DNA from: Faecalibacterium sp. An122
GTDB lineage: Bacteria; Bacillota; Clostridia; Oscillospirales; Ruminococcaceae
DNA: 64,000 nt
NCBI RefSeq assembly: GCF_002160895.1
Contig: NZ_NFLL01000006.1
Span: forward strand, 62,001-126,000
Direction: 5' to 3'
Position numbers and translations under genes: made by a program. Positions 8,892-17,610 of this stretch are shown here, piece by piece. The stretch's first letter is position 1. Each line of letters begins with the position of its first letter. The notes below the pieces were generated by a model. That model searched no databases and had not been told where the DNA came from. It saw nothing but the letters and a program-made list of their open reading frames with translations.

Positions 8892-11096
8892 TTAGTAGTT
8901 GGGTCTTCCAAAGGCATAAAAGTGAGACTGCCAATAGGAAGTGTTGATGGATGTGTACTGGATGGGATCGCCGCAGTGCAACATCACATTGTCGCCCACA
9001 TAGATGCCCACATGGGACACGCCCGGCGTGTCATAAGTGCCGACAAAGAAGACGAGATCCCCCGGCTTCACATCGGCGCTGGAAACAGGCGAACAGACAT
9101 TGTAAAGCCCTTGCGCACCCAGCCGCCCGGTGTTGACAAGTCCGCTGTTTGTGAGGACATAACTGACGAATCCCGAACAGTCAAAGGAAGTGGACGGATT
9201 TGAGCCGCCCCAAACATACGGGTAGCCGAGATATTTTTCTGCCTCTGCGATGAGAGTTGCGAACTTCTCGTCCGTCAGATACGCCGCATTGACCGTGTAG
9301 TCATCGGGTGGGTTTTCAATGTACTTGTCCACATAGCCGGAGCCGGGGAACAAATCCTCGCGGTTGCCCAGTGTTGACATATAGGCCGAGTACATAGAGA
9401 GCTGGTCTTCATTCATGATGTAGACCGGTAAATGGGAGAGGTCAAAGTTTTCCAGCGTGACAGTACAGATGTAGTAGTTATACGGCACTTCGACCTCATA
9501 GGTGTAAGTTTCCGTGCTGGTCTCGCCGGTTTCGGGATCGGTGACAGTCGTTGTCCCGGTACGGGTCTCTGTCCGGTAGCGTACCTCAACCTCCACATCT
9601 TCGGTGAGGATGTATTGCCGGTCAAAGAGCGTTTGAAGAAGCCCCTGAACTTCGTCCAGAGTGAACTCTCCTTCATTGAAGGCGGAGAGAATGGAAATGA
9701 GCACATAGGGATCGTGCTCAATCGCGTCGAGGTCAAAGTGGTACTCGTCGTAGTCGTGTGTGCTTTCGTAGTTGTCCAGATACGATTGCAGCTCGGCCTC
9801 CATCTGACAATACTGCGCCTCCGCGCCGGTCATGGCATCGTCCTCACTGAGGTAGGAAGTGGCGATGACAGACGAGGTGGTAGAGGTGAACATTGCCGTG
9901 CAGGAGCTAATCCCAGCAGACAACAGGATCAGAATCATCAAGCCAGCTCCCAGCCAAGCAAAGACCTTTTTGTTCTTGACGATAAAGTCCTTTACCTTAT
10001 CCGACGCTTTCTCTCGGATGGTTTTACCGGTGGACTTGGTGGCGGTGGAGGCCGTTTGCGTCCCTGCCTTGCGAGCCGCAGCATATTCTTTCTTGATGTG
10101 CTGCTTCTGGTAGTGCTTATTCATATTGGCTCGGGAAGCCTTCATCTCAGGATTTTCGGCGACCGTCTTCCCAAAATGGAGCTTCCGGTCAGCGGCCTCG
10201 GCCTTCTGCTCCAGCTTGGACACCTTCTCGAACGGCTTGTTTGCACTGCGCTCTGTATGATGCTGGTAGTGGCGGACAACGGACTCGGCGGCAATCTCTG
10301 TCTTATGGGCAGCTTCTACACCGGAGTTTTCCTGCTCCACCTCATGGATTTTGCCGTGGATGCCAGAGGCAAGCGTATCGCCGACCTTGCGGACGGTCTT
10401 GTCTGCCTCAAACTGCAATTTGCTCTGTCCCTTGGGGACTTTCAGCTCGTCTTCAAAGTAGAGGCGGGTTTTGCCTTTACCGGTTTCCTCGTCAAAGACG
10501 CGCTCTTTTTTCAACACCTTCTTGGTGGGCAGCTTCTCACGGGCGGCATCCAGACGCTCATGCGCCTTCTGAGATTTTCGCTCCAACCGTTCAATCCGTC
10601 TGGAAGCTGGGGCATCATCGTCAAGGTCCGGCATCTCTGCGGAGGTTTCCGCCGCTCTTTCCAGAACAGACTCTCCATCAATCTGCCTTTCAGCGCGAGG
10701 CTTGCTGACCTTGCCGGTGACAGCGGTATCGGCAAATGCTTTTCCGTAGTCAACGGAATGGTTGCGGTATGTCTCAGAGTACAGAGTGTGAGATGTGGGA
10801 TCATCGCTGACGGGCAGATCACCCGGCTTGTACTCTTGCGCCGCATCTGCGGACTGTGTTTCGGCCTGAGCCTGACTCTCTGCGTCTTCCAGCTTATCAG
10901 GACGAAGCTGCCGCCGCTTCTTGATCTCTTCGGCAATATCGCCGGTTTCCGTGTCGTGGGGCGCAACAAGTTGGGCGTCCTCAAGCCGTTTTGACACTTT
11001 TTCTGAGGTGCCTTCGGTGAGGTTTTCTTCCACTGCGCCGTCTCTGGTCATCCGCAGGACAACCCGGTCTTTGGGCTTCAATTCATCATGAGGCAT
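8892..11096 (-). CDS. NlpC/P60 cell-wall hydrolase, CD1108 family
   Basis: A 734-residue transfer-associated hydrolase. The long N-terminal cytoplasmic region (residues 1-370) is charged and probably coiled. One transmembrane helix lies near residue 377 (FAWLGAGLMILILLSAGIS). The extracellular part ends in an NlpC/P60 peptidase with catalytic Cys in SFDCSGFVSYVL near residue 638 and His in GVSHVGIYVGD. Such enzymes cut peptide stems of peptidoglycan to let the conjugation channel cross the wall. The stop of the methyltransferase gene's neighbour and this ATG overlap by one base at 11096. Domain calls are clear; the wall-opening role is from the family. Confidence 0.9.
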   Translation of the reverse strand: MPHDELKPKDRVVLRMTRDGAVEENLTEGTSEKVSKRLEDAQLVAPHDTETGDIAEEIKKRRQLRPDKLEDAESQAQAETQSADAAQEYKPGDLPVSDDPTSHTLYSETYRNHSVDYGKAFADTAVTGKVSKPRAERQIDGESVLERAAETSAEMPDLDDDAPASRRIERLERKSQKAHERLDAAREKLPTKKVLKKERVFDEETGKGKTRLYFEDELKVPKGQSKLQFEADKTVRKVGDTLASGIHGKIHEVEQENSGVEAAHKTEIAAESVVRHYQHHTERSANKPFEKVSKLEQKAEAADRKLHFGKTVAENPEMKASRANMNKHYQKQHIKKEYAAARKAGTQTASTATKSTGKTIREKASDKVKDFIVKNKKVFAWLGAGLMILILLSAGISSCTAMFTSTTSSVIATSYLSEDDAMTGAEAQYCQMEAELQSYLDNYESTHDYDEYHFDLDAIEHDPYVLISILSAFNEGEFTLDEVQGLLQTLFDRQYILTEDVEVEVRYRTETRTGTTTVTDPETGETSTETYTYEVEVPYNYYICTVTLENFDLSHLPVYIMNEDQLSMYSAYMSTLGNREDLFPGSGYVDKYIENPPDDYTVNAAYLTDEKFATLIAEAEKYLGYPYVWGGSNPSTSFDCSGFVSYVLTNSGLVNTGRLGAQGLYNVCSPVSSADVKPGDLVFFVGTYDTPGVSHVGIYVGDNVMLHCGDPIQYTSINTSYWQSHFYAFGRPNY

Positions 11097-12043
11097 CAGA
11101 TTTCACCTCCAATCCGCGCCTCGGCAAGTTCCTTGTATTCAGGGTTTAGCTCAATTCCGACATAGTGACGGTCAAGTTGCTTTGCGACCATACCGGTTGT
11201 GCCGCTGCCTATGAAGGGATCAAGGACAACGCCGTCTTTCGGGCATCCGGCAAGCAGACAGGTTTCAACCAGCTTCGGCGGGTATGCGGCATAGTGACCG
11301 CCTTTGAAGGGGACGGTGTTGATAATCCAGACATCCCGCTTGTTACGCAGCGGATTGATCATCTCATCGGAGATAGCACCGTGTTCCCGGCACAGGTTGA
11401 TGGTCTGCTGCTTTGCCTGTCCGGGGATCGGCTCCCCGTATTTGTTGCTTCCCTTGACCCCGCGCTTGAGCCTGCTTACCGTTCCGGGAGCAATCGGCTC
11501 GGAAATGGCCTTGTAGTCAAAGAAATACTTCCGTGACTTCGAGAACAGAAAGATATGCTCATAGCAGCGGGCGCAGCGGTCTTTGACGCTTTCCGGCATC
11601 GGGTTTTCTTTCATCCAGATGATGTCATTGCGCAAATACCAGCCAGAGTCGCGGAGCGAAAAGGCCAGCATCCACGGGATTCCGATCATATCCTTGGGTT
11701 TGCAGCCCTCAACCTTGTAATTGAGAGCCACAGCCTGACCGTTTCTGCCCTTGGGATTCTTTGCGTCCACATAGCTGCCCTGATTGCCTTTCCCGGCATA
11801 GGTGTCGGAGATGTTGAGCCAGAGCGTCCCATCCGAACGCAGAACACGCCTGACTTCGGTGAACACTTCCGTCAGGCGCGAGATGTATTCCTTTGGCGTT
11901 GCCTCTCTGCCGATCTGCCCGTCCACACCGTAATCACGCAGCGCGTAATACGGCGGGGAGGTGATGCAGCAATGGACGCTTTCATCGGGCAGCGTTTTGA
12001 GGACTTCGAGACAATCGCCGGTGTAAATGTGATCAAGCTGTAT
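11096..12043 (-). CDS. Site-specific DNA methyltransferase (SPPY type)
   Basis: A class-beta amino-methyltransferase: catalytic TSPPYYALRDYG near residue 26 and the SAM-binding DPFIGSGTTGMVA motif near residue 273. SPPY is typical of N4-cytosine enzymes but also occurs in N6-adenine enzymes, so the methylated base is uncertain. No restriction endonuclease gene adjoins, which suggests an orphan enzyme protecting the element. The start is unusual. A TTG at 12079 is in frame but has no ribosome site, whereas GGAGGG at 12051-12056 lies 7 bases before an ATA codon at 12043 that begins the conserved part (IQLDHIYTGDC). I give the ATA-based coordinate; TTG at 12079 is the alternative. Confidence 0.8.
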   Translation of the reverse strand: MQLDHIYTGDCLEVLKTLPDESVHCCITSPPYYALRDYGVDGQIGREATPKEYISRLTEVFTEVRRVLRSDGTLWLNISDTYAGKGNQGSYVDAKNPKGRNGQAVALNYKVEGCKPKDMIGIPWMLAFSLRDSGWYLRNDIIWMKENPMPESVKDRCARCYEHIFLFSKSRKYFFDYKAISEPIAPGTVSRLKRGVKGSNKYGEPIPGQAKQQTINLCREHGAISDEMINPLRNKRDVWIINTVPFKGGHYAAYPPKLVETCLLAGCPKDGVVLDPFIGSGTTGMVAKQLDRHYVGIELNPEYKELAEARIGGEI

Positions 12044-12079
12044 GGGGACTCCCTCCTTTCTGCGAGACTTGATGCGCAA

Positions 12080-12706
12080 TCAGTCGGAGAAATACTCGTC
12101 CGGCTCGTAGTTCTCGTCATCGTCCAGCTCATCCTCCCAGCGGTCGATGATGGACTCGGCCTCCTTCGCCGCTTCGCGGTACAGGGAAAGACGATTGCGC
12201 TCATAGGCGGCATAGGCCGGGATGAACTTGCCAAACTCCTGAATGGCGCGGACATCCTTGGTGCGCATATCCGATACCATGTCGATCAGCTCGGCCATCG
12301 TCAGCAGATCCTCAATCATGCTGTCATACTTCTCCTTGGGGATGGTGACGAAATCATCCTCATACTCGTCTTCCTCATCCATATCAAAAGCGGAAGGCGT
12401 GCCGGACACACGGTAGATGTGTTCTTTCTCCTGAATGGAGTCAAGAATACCGCCGATGACCTCCGTCGCCTCATTGGCGCACTCGGCGATTTCCTCGCGG
12501 ACATGGAGGTAAGCGCGGTGGTGCTTTTTCAGCTCGTCCTCCTTGCGGATCAGGTTGACCAGCTCCACGGTCAGCCCCATCAGGCCAAAGAAGCTGTCCA
12601 TGCCTTCCTTGACCTCGCGGAAGCTCATCTCAACCGGCGTATCGCCGAAAATCTCGGTCATCTCGTCAACGGTGATCTCAAAGTTCTCATTCATATTCTT
12701 TTTCAT
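12080..12706 (-). CDS. Acidic conserved ICE protein of unknown function
   Basis: A 208-residue, strongly acidic soluble protein (MKKNMNENFEITVDEMTEIFGD), mostly predicted helix and ending DDDENYEPDEYFSD. I do not recognise a family. It lies between virB4 (14 bases upstream) and the DNA methyltransferase, whose possible TTG start directly follows this stop (TGATTG). A ribosome site AGGAGG at 12715-12720 supports the start. The position in the conjugation operon suggests a transfer accessory role, but nothing in the sequence shows an activity. Confidence 0.65.
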   Translation of the reverse strand: MKKNMNENFEITVDEMTEIFGDTPVEMSFREVKEGMDSFFGLMGLTVELVNLIRKEDELKKHHRAYLHVREEIAECANEATEVIGGILDSIQEKEHIYRVSGTPSAFDMDEEDEYEDDFVTIPKEKYDSMIEDLLTMAELIDMVSDMRTKDVRAIQEFGKFIPAYAAYERNRLSLYREAAKEAESIIDRWEDELDDDENYEPDEYFSD

Positions 12707-12720
12707 AAAGGTAGTCCTCC

Positions 12721-15156
12721 TTAATTCTGCAAGGTTTCTTCGGGTTTGGTGGTCATGTAACGATAGAGCATCGTGTCCTTCGGGAAGTCATCCTTGAAGG
12801 GGACGATGGTCGAGCCGTAGAAGATCAAGCCTTCACCGGCGTTGGAATTGGTGATGTAGTTCTGCTGACTGGGCGAGATGTTCAGCGCTTTCGAGAGGAT
12901 CTGCCGGTCGCCGGATGCCTGGTTCAGAAGGTAAACGAAGTCGGAGTTCTCAAAGATGTTCTCAATCTCACGGGAAGCCAGCAAATCCTTGACATTCTGG
13001 GTGATCCCGGTCGGAATCCCGCCCCATTTTCTGAACCGCTTCCAGATTTCGACGGAATAGGCGGCTGTCTGTTCTTCCTTGAGCAGAAGGTGGAACTCGT
13101 CCATGTAGTAGCGCGTCGCCTTGTGCTGGGCGCGGTTGATGGTCACACGGTTCCAGACCTGATCCTGCACAATGAGCATCCCCAGCTTTTTGAGCTGCTT
13201 TCCGAGCTGCTTGATGTCATAGCAGACGAAGCGATTATTCACATCCACATTCGTCCGGTGATTGAAGACATTCAGCGAGCCATGCACATAGATTTCAAGG
13301 GCAGTGGCAATCCGCTGTGCTTCCGGCTCGCTCTGGCTGCGCAGGATGTTGTAGAGGTCTTCGAGGATGGGCATTTTCTCAGGAACCGGATCGGCAAGGT
13401 AGTCCTGATACACCTTGCGGACACTGCGGTCGATGATGGTCTTTTCCACCGGTTGCAGCCCGTCCTTGCCGCCCACAATCAGCTCACACATGGAGAGGAT
13501 GAAGTCGGACTTCAAGGTCAGCGGGTTTTCCTCTTCCGAGTAGTTCACATTGATGTCCAGCGGATTGATGTAGTCGCTGCTTACCGGCGAGATGCGGATG
13601 ACCTGACCGCCGAGCTTCTGCACAAGGGGATAATACTCTGCCTCGGGATCGCAGACGATGATGTCATCTTCTGTGATGAGGAAGGCGTTGGTCATTTCCC
13701 GCTTCGCCGAAAAGCTCTTGCCGGAGCCGGGGGTGCCGAGGATCAGACCGTTCGGGTTTTTGAGCTGTTTGCGGTCAACCATGATCATGTTGTTGGAGAG
13801 CGCATTCAGCCCGTAATACAGCGCCTCGCCGTTCTGAAAAAGCTCCTGCGTCGTGAACGGGACGAACACCGCCGTCGAAGAGGTGGTCAGCCCGCGCTCA
13901 ATCTCGATCTGATTCAGGCCAATCGGAAGAGAGGACATCAGCCCTTCTTCCTGCTGGAAGTCCAGCCGCTTGAGCGCACAGTTGTATTTCTGGGCAATGG
14001 AAGCCGTCTGGAAGATGGCGTTTTCGAGCTTCTGGCGGGAGGCAGCGGTATTCATGATGAGGATGGTCACAAGGAACATTCTCTCGTTGCGCGTCTGAAG
14101 GTCCTGCAACAGGCGCTTGGCCTCACCGCCGTAGGTGGCAAGGTCGGACGGGATGATTTCCATGTCATATCCGCTTCTCACGGCCTTCTTCTGCTCTTCA
14201 ATTTTCATCTTGTCGAGGTCAGTAATCTTCATCTTGATGCTCTTGATGGCTTTCGCCTGATCAATCGTGCGGATATGAAGATTGACCGTGATGTTGCTGT
14301 CCATGTCGAGGAAGTCAGCCAGCATCCGGTCATTGAGTTCCGGCGCGAGGATTTGCAGGAAGCTCACTGCGCCGATGGCCTTGCCCATCTTGAAGCACTT
14401 GCCTTCACGGAAGTCGAAGGAAGTGGGCGCGATGAAATCTTTGCTGCTGAGTCCCGTCCGGGCTACCATGTCAAAGGAGAAGCGGAACGGCTCGTTCGAG
14501 TCCATGTTGAACACATCATGGAGCACTTTCAGCCGTTCGTAGCCGGACAGCGGCTCGGTCTTCACACCGAGGGTTTTGAAATTGTTGAGGATGTCCGTCT
14601 CAATCCGATCCAGCTTGGCCTTCGCCATGCGCAGGGAGTCGGCCTCAATGCCGAAGGTAATGTACTTGCGCTTGATGAGGCCGTTGTTGCCCTTCGTGAG
14701 CTGGTTTTGCAGCATCTCGGAATACTCGCTGCGGATGTCGTTGAACTCGTCAGCCTGCTCCGGGATGTTGATCTGCTTCTTGAACTCGCTGATGCTCGTC
14801 CTCTGGTTGATGAAAGAGAACTGGACAAAAATCGAGCTGTCAAAGTAGTTCAGGAAGTCGCACCAGTTCTCGAAGATGGCCGTCTTGTCCTCGTTCTGGG
14901 CGAGCTGATAGTTGATGTCGTTGAAACGGATAGTCTTTGTATAAAGACGGCTGTTGACCTTGCAGATGCCGTCGCGGCACATCTCCACATAGGGGATGGT
15001 CTGCTGCGCCGATTTGCGGACTTTCTTTGCCTTCTTGTCCTTTTTCTTCTGCAAGACCAGCTTCTTCTTTTCCTCGGCGGAGAGAAGATCGCCGTACACC
15101 TTGCCGTTTTTGGTAAGCCGCTTAGGTTCTGCGGCCTTTTTCGTGCTGCTGTGCAA
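12721..15156 (-). CDS. VirB4-like conjugal transfer ATPase, CD1110 family
   Basis: An 811-residue AAA+ ATPase of the type IV secretion machinery. The basic N-terminus is followed by a VirB4 N-domain. Walker A lies near residue 474 (ILGTPGSGKSFSAKREM), Walker B in TRYYMDEFHLLL, and the arginine/sensor region in WGGIPTGITQNVKDLL. VirB4 proteins power substrate transfer and pilus assembly at the inner face of the membrane. It overlaps prgI by 35 bases, the usual pairing in Gram-positive ICEs. Length and motif order are normal for the family. Confidence 0.93.
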   Translation of the reverse strand: MHSSTKKAAEPKRLTKNGKVYGDLLSAEEKKKLVLQKKKDKKAKKVRKSAQQTIPYVEMCRDGICKVNSRLYTKTIRFNDINYQLAQNEDKTAIFENWCDFLNYFDSSIFVQFSFINQRTSISEFKKQINIPEQADEFNDIRSEYSEMLQNQLTKGNNGLIKRKYITFGIEADSLRMAKAKLDRIETDILNNFKTLGVKTEPLSGYERLKVLHDVFNMDSNEPFRFSFDMVARTGLSSKDFIAPTSFDFREGKCFKMGKAIGAVSFLQILAPELNDRMLADFLDMDSNITVNLHIRTIDQAKAIKSIKMKITDLDKMKIEEQKKAVRSGYDMEIIPSDLATYGGEAKRLLQDLQTRNERMFLVTILIMNTAASRQKLENAIFQTASIAQKYNCALKRLDFQQEEGLMSSLPIGLNQIEIERGLTTSSTAVFVPFTTQELFQNGEALYYGLNALSNNMIMVDRKQLKNPNGLILGTPGSGKSFSAKREMTNAFLITEDDIIVCDPEAEYYPLVQKLGGQVIRISPVSSDYINPLDINVNYSEEENPLTLKSDFILSMCELIVGGKDGLQPVEKTIIDRSVRKVYQDYLADPVPEKMPILEDLYNILRSQSEPEAQRIATALEIYVHGSLNVFNHRTNVDVNNRFVCYDIKQLGKQLKKLGMLIVQDQVWNRVTINRAQHKATRYYMDEFHLLLKEEQTAAYSVEIWKRFRKWGGIPTGITQNVKDLLASREIENIFENSDFVYLLNQASGDRQILSKALNISPSQQNYITNSNAGEGLIFYGSTIVPFKDDFPKDTMLYRYMTTKPEETLQN

Positions 15157-15505
15157 TCTGCAATTCCTCCTTCTCTTTGATTTCCTGCTGGATCGCAGCG
15201 TATAGGTTGCTCGTGCGGTATGGCCGCACCTTATCCCTCAAAAACATGGACTTGATCACATGACCGAGGATTTTTTCAGCCGGTTGCCCGTCCTTCTCAT
15301 AGAGAGCGAAGAAGATAAACGGGAGCATGATGACCACCATCAGCATTGCCGAAGTGGAGATGCCGAGGCTGGGCTTAGTCAGGAAGAAGATCGGAACACC
15401 CGCTGCCGCAGCCAGCGCAAAGCAGATGAGCTGCCGCTTTGTCAGGTTGAACATGACCTTCGTCTTGACACGATTCAGGTCCTTCGGGACCGGTACAAAC
15501 GCCAT
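15122..15505 (-). CDS. PrgI family conjugal transfer membrane protein
   Basis: A 127-residue membrane protein. The ATG at 15505 (MAFVPVPKDLNRVKTK) is preceded by GGAAAGGAGG at a good distance, so longer frames upstream are rejected. Two hydrophobic segments follow (ICFALAAAAGVPIFFL and LMVVIMLPFIFFAL), then a basic cytoplasmic tail. PrgI proteins are VirB3-like membrane partners of VirB4, and this one overlaps virB4 by 35 bases. The MT-A70 gene upstream runs across its start in another frame for 131 bases, which is unusual. Confidence 0.88.
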   Translation of the reverse strand: MAFVPVPKDLNRVKTKVMFNLTKRQLICFALAAAAGVPIFFLTKPSLGISTSAMLMVVIMLPFIFFALYEKDGQPAEKILGHVIKSMFLRDKVRPYRTSNLYAAIQQEIKEKEELQIAQQHEKGRRT

Positions 15506-16061
15506 TGGGAACCTCCTTTCCAAGCGTGATGCTGCATTCGACCTCATTGCCCCATACATCCCAGCCTTCGGGGGACTGGCGGGCGAAAAGTTCGATGCGC
15601 GGGACATCGCCCATGAGCTGGACGATGCGGTTGCGGGCTTCCTCCGGTTTCTTGGAGTGCTCTTCGATGTGGCTCATGATGACCTGATGCACACCGGGGC
15701 TTGCCCGTTTGGGATGGCCTTTCGTTGCAAGGATGCAGAGTTCAGCATTCGCCCGTGTCCAGTACCCCATGCCCCAAAAGAGACTGTCGGACACCCGGTT
15801 CTGCTTGATCCAGACAAAAGCCGTCGTTTTGTATTCAAATCCCCATGCTTCAAGGACTTGGAACGCCTCCTGCATACAGGGGAAGGTAATCCACATGAAG
15901 AGCGCACAGTCTTTTGCTGCAAGCTCTCCAATAGGCAGAGCCTTGATGTCTTCAAGGCTCATGGTCGGGTAATGGCTTTCCGCTGAGCGGCCAAGCCCCT
16001 TCTTTGAGTAGACCTTGTACCGCCACGGAGGGTCGGCGTAGATCACGGAGTATTTCTTCAA
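15375..16061 (-). CDS. MT-A70 family adenine methyltransferase
   Basis: The motif YADPPWRY near residue 10 is the catalytic DPPW of MT-A70 N6-adenine methyltransferases. The conserved core runs through SHYPTMSLEDIKALPI, WGMGYWTRANAELCILATKG and the final WDVWGNEVE. Start is TTG at 16061 with GGAGGG upstream. The recognisable enzyme ends near residue 180. The frame then continues about 45 further residues (from SITLGKEVPNG) into prgI, overlapping it by 131 bases; that tail has no family resemblance and probably reflects loss of the original stop. Together with the SPPY enzyme it gives this ICE two DNA methyltransferases. Confidence 0.85.
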   Translation of the reverse strand: MKKYSVIYADPPWRYKVYSKKGLGRSAESHYPTMSLEDIKALPIGELAAKDCALFMWITFPCMQEAFQVLEAWGFEYKTTAFVWIKQNRVSDSLFWGMGYWTRANAELCILATKGHPKRASPGVHQVIMSHIEEHSKKPEEARNRIVQLMGDVPRIELFARQSPEGWDVWGNEVECSITLGKEVPNGVCTGPEGPESCQDEGHVQPDKAAAHLLCAGCGSGCSDLLPD

Positions 16062-16076
16062 GTTGACCCTCCTTTC

Positions 16077-16946
16077 TCAGTGGGCATTGAATAGTGACTT
16101 TGCAAGCGAACCTGTCTTGAACAGGGAGAAGCAAAGAATGACCGTATAAGCTGCCACCGAGAATAGCGCCGAGTGGATATTGGCTGCGATGATCATGTTG
16201 TTGATGAGCACGGCATAGATCGCAACGCACACCATGATGAGGAAGCCTTGGAATGCCAGCGCGAACAGCCCTTTGAGGTAGTTCGTGCCGATGCTGCCCC
16301 ATTCGCGGTTGCTCATCGTCGCAATGGGAATGGGCGCGATGCTCACGGTGCAATAAATCTCAATCATACGGCCATAGAGAATGACCGTGATGAGAATGGA
16401 CATGATCTTGAGGCACAGGCTGATCAGCAGCGTCTCTATGGACAAGCCGAGCAGTTCGCCAATGCCCATCGTTTCCATGCTGGCGCGCATTTGTTCAAGA
16501 GTGGATTCGATGTCGATGTTCGTGTCGCCGCTTATGACACCGGCTGCACCGGCTACGACATTCTGACCGATGTCGAAGACCGCCATCACAATGTCAAAGG
16601 TATTGGTAACGAGGTAGATCGCCACAGCCGCCTTGAAGAACCACTTGAAGAACATCCATGTGTCCATGTCATGCAAGTTGTTTTTCTCGGTGATCATGGA
16701 GATCAGCTCGTAACACAGGACAAAGGTGATGATGATACCAGCGATGGGGACTATCACATTTTCGGATAGTCCCCGGATCATCTGGTATATGCTGCTATCC
16801 CATGAAGAGGGCGTTTTGCCTACCTCAGCAGCTATCGTCCCTACCTTGTCGTTGACATCGGTGAACATATTGGTCATGTTGCTTTCAATCCAGCCGATCA
16901 GAAGCTCTTTTATGGCTTCCTCGATTTTTTCAAGGATAAATCCCAA
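16077..16946 (-). CDS. VirB6/TrbL-like conjugal transfer membrane protein, CD1112 family
   Basis: A 289-residue polytopic membrane protein starting with TTG at 16946 (MGFILEKIEEAIKELL) behind an AAGGTGG ribosome site. An amphipathic N-terminus is followed by about six hydrophobic segments, including IVPIAGIIITFVLCYELI, TLLISLCLKIMSILITVILY and SALFSVAAYTVILCFSL. This layout matches VirB6/TrbL, the channel-forming membrane component of type IV secretion. It lies just downstream of the two Maff2 genes and upstream of MT-A70, the usual order for this ICE family. Confidence 0.87.
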   Translation of the reverse strand: MGFILEKIEEAIKELLIGWIESNMTNMFTDVNDKVGTIAAEVGKTPSSWDSSIYQMIRGLSENVIVPIAGIIITFVLCYELISMITEKNNLHDMDTWMFFKWFFKAAVAIYLVTNTFDIVMAVFDIGQNVVAGAAGVISGDTNIDIESTLEQMRASMETMGIGELLGLSIETLLISLCLKIMSILITVILYGRMIEIYCTVSIAPIPIATMSNREWGSIGTNYLKGLFALAFQGFLIMVCVAIYAVLINNMIIAANIHSALFSVAAYTVILCFSLFKTGSLAKSLFNAH

Positions 16947-16983
16947 TATTTCACCACCTTTCGGTTATGCTGGGGCTGCCGGA

Positions 16984-17196
16984 TCAGAACAGGCCAGACA
17001 GGAGCGGGATAAGGGTCGTGCCGATGAGTACCACACCACCACCGGCCATCAACTGCTTGATTCCTTGGCTCTTGGCACCGGGATTGTCATTGCCGTACCC
17101 CTCCATGAGGTTGACCACGCCCCACACGGCAAGGCCAGCGCCAAGGGCGACAACGAGGGTCTGCAAAACGGTAACTGCCTGATTGATAAATTCCAT
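16984..17196 (-). CDS. Maff2 family pilin-like protein, copy 1 (distal)
   Basis: A 70-residue membrane peptide with two hydrophobic helices separated by a Gly/Asn loop (LLEGYGNDNPGAKSQG type), matching the Maff2 family of VirB2/TrbC-like proteins. It differs from the second copy at 17285-17497 at a single residue (IGTT versus IATT near position 58). Its good ribosome site (AAGGAGG) is separate from the other copy's. The role as a pilin-like channel subunit is inferred from family and from its place between virD4 and the VirB6-like gene. Confidence 0.88.
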   Translation of the reverse strand: MEFINQAVTVLQTLVVALGAGLAVWGVVNLMEGYGNDNPGAKSQGIKQLMAGGGVVLIGTTLIPLLSGLF

Positions 17197-17235
17197 AAAT
17201 GACCTCCTTGTGTTGGAAATTGGTTAAAAATGAAG

Positions 17236-17263
17236 GGAGAGCGCGGCATTTCGCGCCCTCCCA
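17236..17263 (-). terminator. Hairpin between the two Maff2 genes
   Basis: Read on the minus strand, GGGAGGGCGCG pairs with CGCGCTCTCCC around a short loop and is followed by an AT-rich stretch (CATTTTTAACC). It lies directly after the upstream Maff2 gene and could attenuate transcription or stabilise the upstream mRNA. No perfect U-tract is present, so a processing role is as likely as termination. Confidence 0.55.
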
Positions 17264-17284
17264 TGTGGATACGCGAACCGGTTA

Positions 17285-17497
17285 TCAGAACAAACCGGAG
17301 AGCAAGGGGATGAGGGTTGTGGCGATGAGTACCACGCCGCCACCGGCCATCAACTGCTTGATGCCCTGGCTCTTGGCGCCGGGATTGTCATTGCCGTAGC
17401 CCTCCATGAGGTTGACCACACCCCACACAGCCAGACCGGCACCGAGGGCAACAACGAGCGTCTGAAGGACCGTAACCGCCTGATTGATAAATTCCAT
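17285..17497 (-). CDS. Maff2 family pilin-like protein, copy 2 (proximal)
   Basis: A 70-residue protein with the same two-helix structure as copy 1 (MEFINQAVTVLQTLVVALGAG) and almost the same sequence. It has its own AAGGAGG ribosome site. It is the first gene after the hairpin that follows virD4. Tandem copies of a pilin-like subunit would raise its dosage relative to single-copy machine parts; that is inference. The nucleotide sequences have diverged at synonymous sites, so the duplication is not very recent. Confidence 0.88.
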   Translation of the reverse strand: MEFINQAVTVLQTLVVALGAGLAVWGVVNLMEGYGNDNPGAKSQGIKQLMAGGGVVLIATTLIPLLSGLF

Positions 17498-17551
17498 AGA
17501 GTGACCTCCTTGATTTTTGAGTGTGAATGATTAAAAATGGGCAAAAAAATA

Positions 17552-17610
17552 GAAGCCCCGTCATTGTTCTGCTTTGGGCATTGCCCATGCGCAGTGCATG
17601 ACGGGGCTTC
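17552..17610 (-). terminator. Hairpin after virD4 (13-bp stem plus U-tract)
   Basis: GAAGCCCCGTCAT at 17552-17564 is the perfect complement of ATGACGGGGCTTC at 17598-17610. On the minus strand it is followed by TATTTTTTT, a normal intrinsic terminator layout. The long loop contains a second small stem (GGGCATTGCCC). The 3' arm overlaps the virD4 stop. It would partly separate virD4/pcfB transcription from the Maff2 genes. Confidence 0.75.

Noticed and set aside
1923-15180. Long plus-strand frames (for example 1923-3281, 3182-4999, 9432-10994, 13090-15180)
   Set aside because: They lie antisense to well-supported transfer genes, have no ribosome sites or family resemblance, and reflect codon bias of the minus-strand genes.
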